From Draconibacterium mangrovi (lineage in GTDB: Bacteria > Bacteroidota > Bacteroidia > Bacteroidales > Prolixibacteraceae), in NCBI RefSeq assembly GCF_010586825.1, contig NZ_JAAAGB010000011.1, forward strand, positions 62,001 to 126,000: a stretch of 64,000 nucleotides of DNA. The letters run 5' to 3'. The notes under the pieces are model-generated. The model saw only the letters and a program-made list of their open reading frames with translations. It made no database searches and was not told where the DNA came from. Position numbers and translations under genes: made by a program. The first letter of the stretch is position 1. Each line of letters begins with the position of its first letter. Shown piece after piece: positions 61,501-64,000 of the stretch.

Positions 61501-61981
61501 CAAAAACTTCGACTTAACTGTTGATTTACAATTTGTATGGGGTGTTGAAACCATGCAACAGTTTTACCACTCAACTTACGACCGTTTTGGTATTACCAAT
61601 GGTTTATCAAATATCCTTTACGATGCTTACGATGGTACGAATCCGAGTACTATGCAACAAGCTATCTATTTGACAAACTCTGGCCATGCCGGTCAAAATA
61701 CAACTGTTGATTCAGGATGGATTGCCGATGGTTCTTACCTAAGAGCTAACCTTATTCAGTTTGGCTACACCGTTCCTGCAAGCTATTGTCAGTCGATGGG
61801 TATTGCTGCCGTGAGAGTTTATGCGAATGTGAACAATGCATTTTTGTTATGTTCCGACGATTTTAATGGTTACGATCCTGAATCTACTTCAAGAGGTGGT
61901 GACCAGTTTGGACAAAACATGACATTCTTCTCCTATCCAAGAGCCAGAACATGGACTTTGGGTGTAAACGTAACTTTTTAA
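58583..61981 (+). CDS. SusC-type TonB-dependent receptor with N-terminal signalling domain
   Basis: The 1132-residue outer-membrane receptor has a signal region (ending SASVYSQ, about 43), an STN/secretin-like signalling domain (45-115: TLAMHNKKVVEVLDEIENQ, INEILDVVFSGTDV), a carboxypeptidase-like Ig domain (130-210: ISGVVSDGGGQPLPGVTVLIKGT type), the plug (VAIGYGTLRKQDVTGSIS, RIRGMSTINSSTDPLYVVDGV type, ATAIYGARGANGVILVTTKRGK) and the barrel ending in WTLGVNVTF. It imports a glycan with SusD. The STN domain should contact the FecR protein, so the receptor both transports and signals. Confidence 0.95.
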   Translation: MKKILIQGRGMPSFWSKSLKLMKLTFLFLLVGLMQVSASVYSQSTKLTLAMHNKKVVEVLDEIENQSEFRFAYSPELIDVNRKVSVELNNQKINEILDVVFSGTDVNYVTYDRHIMLFPEELDSESAGNISVRSEQQSVSGIVSDGGGQPLPGVTVLIKGTSNGTVTNTNGEFSIGGVSDTDVLQFSFVGMKTQEIDVAGKAIINITMEEETIGIEEVVAIGYGTLRKQDVTGSISKTEGEELIKSQSFSPLDNLRGKASGVNIYSNSSQPGAYQSRVVIRGMSTINSSTDPLYVVDGVVMENFGLMNPNDIESIEVLKDASATAIYGARGANGVILVTTKRGKTGSEGSVVSYQGSVGVSTVARYMDVLNAQEWTDAFMIGLENENKYMGYDWSLDRTDWFTDRNYFDAQGNPLYDTNWQEEATRTAISHNHQFNIQQAGKNSSTGAFLNYTDQQGVVNNTYSKRVNAKLTYDGEPAKWLSTGINLMVNHSWGRYTPETGGGQDARRTMIEMLPWLPLRDADGNYTTSSTSSLSDTFGFEGMSNPAMILDLQKRMNYNTQIFGNAALTFHLMEGLDLKTQFGIDNHNRTYKAYSSILLNNISMPNGWADIQHTNTFYWQEETYLTYKKVVGDHRLNAMAGLSWQKRTYNWDRSRTEGFSDDFYEWYNMGAGTNPSSPSSDYNDWAMNSYFLRVAYTLKDKYSATVTGRYDGSSKFGDNNKYAFFPSAGLAWNMSQEDFLKDSGLIDMLKLHTSYGITGNSEIGPYNSLASVSSGTILMNGSRSPYSYINSFANPDLKWEKTAQWDFGVNLGVFDNQLTFDVSYYYKKTTDLLLNTPLPTSSGFSSIFKNIGSVKNQGLDIMVDATPVRTADFTWNSTLNLNYNKNEILSLGDNDEDIEMNYWVGGSESILRVGENLSSFFGYKRLGVYTEEDFEAGLIDRDQIGRAKRTNEKEIIGKGMPDWTGSFINTFSYKNFDLTVDLQFVWGVETMQQFYHSTYDRFGITNGLSNILYDAYDGTNPSTMQQAIYLTNSGHAGQNTTVDSGWIADGSYLRANLIQFGYTVPASYCQSMGIAAVRVYANVNNAFLLCSDDFNGYDPESTSRGGDQFGQNMTFFSYPRARTWTLGVNVTF

Positions 61982-62001
61982 TGAATTAATTTAGAACGAT
62001 C

Positions 62002-63558
62002 ATGAAAAAGATAATATTATTCTTACTAGTAGGGGTCTTTGCGTTGACCTCATGCGACAATTTTCTGGAAGAAAGTCCAAAATCATCTCTTACAGATGTG
62101 GATTATTATAAAACAGAATCTCAGGCAACCGAGAACGTAAACTATTTGTACCGCAACGGAGCAACTATCCGTATTGCACATGCGTCAAGTGCATATATTG
62201 GCTCTAAATCTTCTATACTCGGCATGCTAACAGGCTATTTTAACAATAGTTACGAAGGGCAGGAAGTGGTATGTAGATATTCACGTTTGCTTACCCGTCA
62301 GGGCCATACCAATGAAATCTCAGGAACTTCTGATGATATTTGGGACAACAGTTACCGCACCATTAATGTGGCTAACAATGCAATTGCCAGTATTCCGGGT
62401 ATTGAAATGAGCGAAAGCTCTGCCAAAACTTTAATTGCTGAAGCCAAATTCTTCAGAGCATTCAACTATTTCTATTTGGTGAAAACCTTTGGTGATGTTC
62501 CTTTATTGCTGGAGCCTGCTACCTTAGAGAATCTGTATCCTGAAAGAACGGCTGCAGCAGCTGTTTACGAGCAAATTGAAAAAGATTTGATCGACGCTGT
62601 TGAGGATTTACCAGCAGCAACATTTGCTTCAAACGGACACCGTGTTTCAAAATATGTAGCTGCCATGGCATTGGCTGATGTATATTTTTACCAGGGTGAT
62701 TATGCCAATGCTAAAACATATGCAAAAATGGTTATCGATTCTCCTCATTCGTTAGCTGATAATAACGACCTGGCTGAAAACAGTGCTTTCAATAAGTTAC
62801 GTACAACTGATGATCTGGGTGAGGTAATTTACAGTTTAGAATACGATGCCGGTATTTCAAGCAGTTCGTGGAGACCTACTTATGCATTTACTTCGTCGGC
62901 AACAGCTGTATTCGGAACTTATTCAATTTTTGAAAGAACTTACGGCCCGATCGACCGTTTCCTGAATGTTTACGACGAAAACGATCTTCGTATTCAGCCT
63001 AACCAGTTCTTCCACTGGGAATATACCAATCCAAATAATGGTAAAACCTGGACGGCTCCTGAAGGACAAGCAGGTTGCTGGTATTATTTTGATGAAGATG
63101 CGTTGTTAAATACAGGTATCGGAACAAAAGACTGGAACTTCTATCGTCTGGCCGAAGCTTATTTGGATTACGCAGAATCGATTGCACAAACAGAAGGTGT
63201 GAACGATGAAGCAGCTACTTACCTGGCAAAAATTCAGGCGCGTGCCAATACTGAAGGAAAAACTGAAGCTGAGATAAAGACAGAATTATTAAGTCTTTCA
63301 AAACAAGAGTTTATTGAAACCTGTTGGACAGAAAGATTACGTGAATTTGCTCTGGAATTAAAAATTTGGGATGATTGCGTACGTACAATGAAATTTCCTG
63401 TTATTTCAGAAACAGAAAAGGGAAGTGTTACTTATGTAGATTTGATTGGTGCACAGAATGCCGCAGGTGCTACATTTAAAGAAACTGATTTGGTATTCCC
63501 GATTTCGTTAAGCGAATTGCAACGTAACCCGAGTTTGACACAAAATACAGGTTATTAA
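62002..63558 (+). CDS. SusD/RagB-family glycan-binding lipoprotein
   Basis: The 518-residue protein has a lipoprotein signal with lipobox LTSC (C18) and then DNFLEESPKSSLTD, a start typical of SusD. Inside are TPR-like helical pairs (LIAEAKFFRAFNYFYLVKTFGDVPLLLEPA) and the C-terminal WTERLREFALELKIWDD and DLVFPISLSELQRNPSLTQNTGY, which are family hallmarks. It captures glycan at the cell surface and hands it to SusC. It lies 20 bp after susC, and two hairpins follow it. Confidence 0.95.
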   Translation: MKKIILFLLVGVFALTSCDNFLEESPKSSLTDVDYYKTESQATENVNYLYRNGATIRIAHASSAYIGSKSSILGMLTGYFNNSYEGQEVVCRYSRLLTRQGHTNEISGTSDDIWDNSYRTINVANNAIASIPGIEMSESSAKTLIAEAKFFRAFNYFYLVKTFGDVPLLLEPATLENLYPERTAAAAVYEQIEKDLIDAVEDLPAATFASNGHRVSKYVAAMALADVYFYQGDYANAKTYAKMVIDSPHSLADNNDLAENSAFNKLRTTDDLGEVIYSLEYDAGISSSSWRPTYAFTSSATAVFGTYSIFERTYGPIDRFLNVYDENDLRIQPNQFFHWEYTNPNNGKTWTAPEGQAGCWYYFDEDALLNTGIGTKDWNFYRLAEAYLDYAESIAQTEGVNDEAATYLAKIQARANTEGKTEAEIKTELLSLSKQEFIETCWTERLREFALELKIWDDCVRTMKFPVISETEKGSVTYVDLIGAQNAAGATFKETDLVFPISLSELQRNPSLTQNTGY

Positions 63559-63609
63559 TTGTAAGATTTGGAAAATAACACCCAAACCAACTAATACCTA
63601 ATATCAAAA

Positions 63610-63645
63610 GGGAGTCGATACTAAACCAATCGGCTCCCTGTTTTT
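63610..63645 (+). terminator. Intrinsic terminator after susD
   Basis: GGGAGTCGAT (63610-63619) pairs with ATCGGCTCCC (63629-63638), with one G-T pair, followed by a T run (TGTTTTT). Confidence 0.8.
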
Positions 63646-63684
63646 CTTGAATTCAATTTTTCAAAAAACAAGGATAGGTTAATG

Positions 63685-63713
63685 GGCTCTGCATTTTTGC
63701 AGGGCCTTTTTTT
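63685..63713 (+). terminator. Second terminator before the GH95-like gene
   Basis: GGCTCTGC (63685-63692) pairs with GCAGGGCC (63699-63706), followed by a run of seven T. It is nearly the same hairpin as the one after korB (56666-56695). Confidence 0.85.
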
Positions 63714-63787
63714 ATTATTTTAGCGATTTCAATATTTTGCGGCTAATCGTAAAATGTATTTTAACTAATCTGAAAATTTGTAAACCT

Positions 63788-64000
63788 ATGAATCGTCTCA
63801 ACCTCTTTTTAAATTTTGTACTGCTTGGTTTGCTGGTTTTGAGCCAGTCGTGTTCTACCCCGCCTGCCGCTGAAAAAGCTACTTCAACACATGTTTTGTG
63901 GTACGATAAACCTGCCACCTATTTCGAAGAAAGCCTTGTCCTCGGAAACGGTAAAATGGGAGCTTCTGTTTTTGGAGGTGTGGAATCGGATAAAATTTAC
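63788..64000 (+). CDS. GH95-like glycoside hydrolase lipoprotein (3' part outside window)
   Basis: The frame is open from the ATG at 63788 to the window edge (71 residues). The N-terminus is a lipoprotein signal with lipobox LSQSC (C22). After a short linker it reads VLWYDKPATYFEESLVLGNGKMGASVFGGV, the opening block of GH95 enzymes (alpha-1,2-L-fucosidases and alpha-L-galactosidases), compared with the usual WYDKPAxxWxEALPLGNGRLGAMVFGG. It is likely the first enzyme of the PUL, anchored at the cell surface or periplasmic face. Only the N-terminal domain is seen, so catalytic residues cannot be checked. Confidence 0.8.
   Translation, partial: MNRLNLFLNFVLLGLLVLSQSCSTPPAAEKATSTHVLWYDKPATYFEESLVLGNGKMGASVFGGVESDKIY

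Overview
The window reads as chromosome of a Bacteroidota (Bacteroidetes) bacterium. Supporting signs are a SusC/SusD pair with its own ECF sigma factor and FecR-type anti-sigma factor, LytS/LytTR signalling genes, DUF6089, DUF5362 and DUF2807 families, TAnnTTTG -7 promoter boxes instead of TATAAT, and A-rich start regions without strong Shine-Dalgarno sequences. Gene content (fused 2-oxoacid:acceptor oxidoreductase, photolyase, many secreted plant or algal glycan enzymes) fits an environmental, possibly marine, Marinilabiliales/Prolixibacteraceae-like organism. That placement is inference; no rRNA or tRNA gene was seen.

Layout. 1-4003 (minus strand): an operon of receiver protein, membrane-anchored HEAT-repeat protein, processive family-2 glycosyltransferase and a TPR/YaiO-like exported protein, probably making and exporting a polysaccharide. 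3818-5217: a 1.4 kb gene-free stretch with a degenerate 21-bp tandem repeat and a near-consensus promoter that opens a 0.5 kb leader. 5218-6676: a cold-shock pair (DEAD-box helicase and Csp). 6785-13265: a CPBP protease and secreted carbohydrate enzymes (CE15-like esterase, PIG-L deacetylase, GH140-like hydrolase, Tat-exported GH5), including a duplicated gene tail left as a pseudogene. 13335-22600: mixed housekeeping genes (EttA, photolyase with an SDR/DUF2867 partner, beta-propeller protein) separated by hairpin-rich repeats.

22601-29545: a LytS-type kinase, an overlapping LytS paralogue that has lost its catalytic residues, and a LytTR regulator; then a class IV aminotransferase, a dispersed-repeat island, and a YqhD-like alcohol dehydrogenase facing a possible operator. 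29616-38545: secreted or lipoprotein DUF2807, S9, M14 and thioredoxin-like proteins, then a Gfo/Idh oxidoreductase overlapping malQ. 38914-47928: ybfF-like, pdxJ, a CBS protein, nadK, a DUF6089 barrel, uppS, bamA and two ompH/skp genes, an envelope-biogenesis block. 48065-56695: a GT3-type glycogen synthase, murI, a sugar kinase/nucleotidyltransferase pair, gamma-carbonic anhydrase, and korAB behind an unusual leader.

56770-64000: a polysaccharide utilisation locus in the order ECF sigma factor, FecR anti-sigma factor, SusC with an N-terminal signalling domain, SusD, and the start of a GH95-like lipoprotein cut by the window edge. Glycan binding at SusC/SusD should signal through FecR to the sigma factor.

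No single wholly new system is proven. The candidates most worth checking are the RR-HEAT-GT2-TPR polysaccharide operon, the kinase/pseudokinase signalling operon, the 21-bp repeat array, the korA leader and the fused gene remnant after the CE15 gene.
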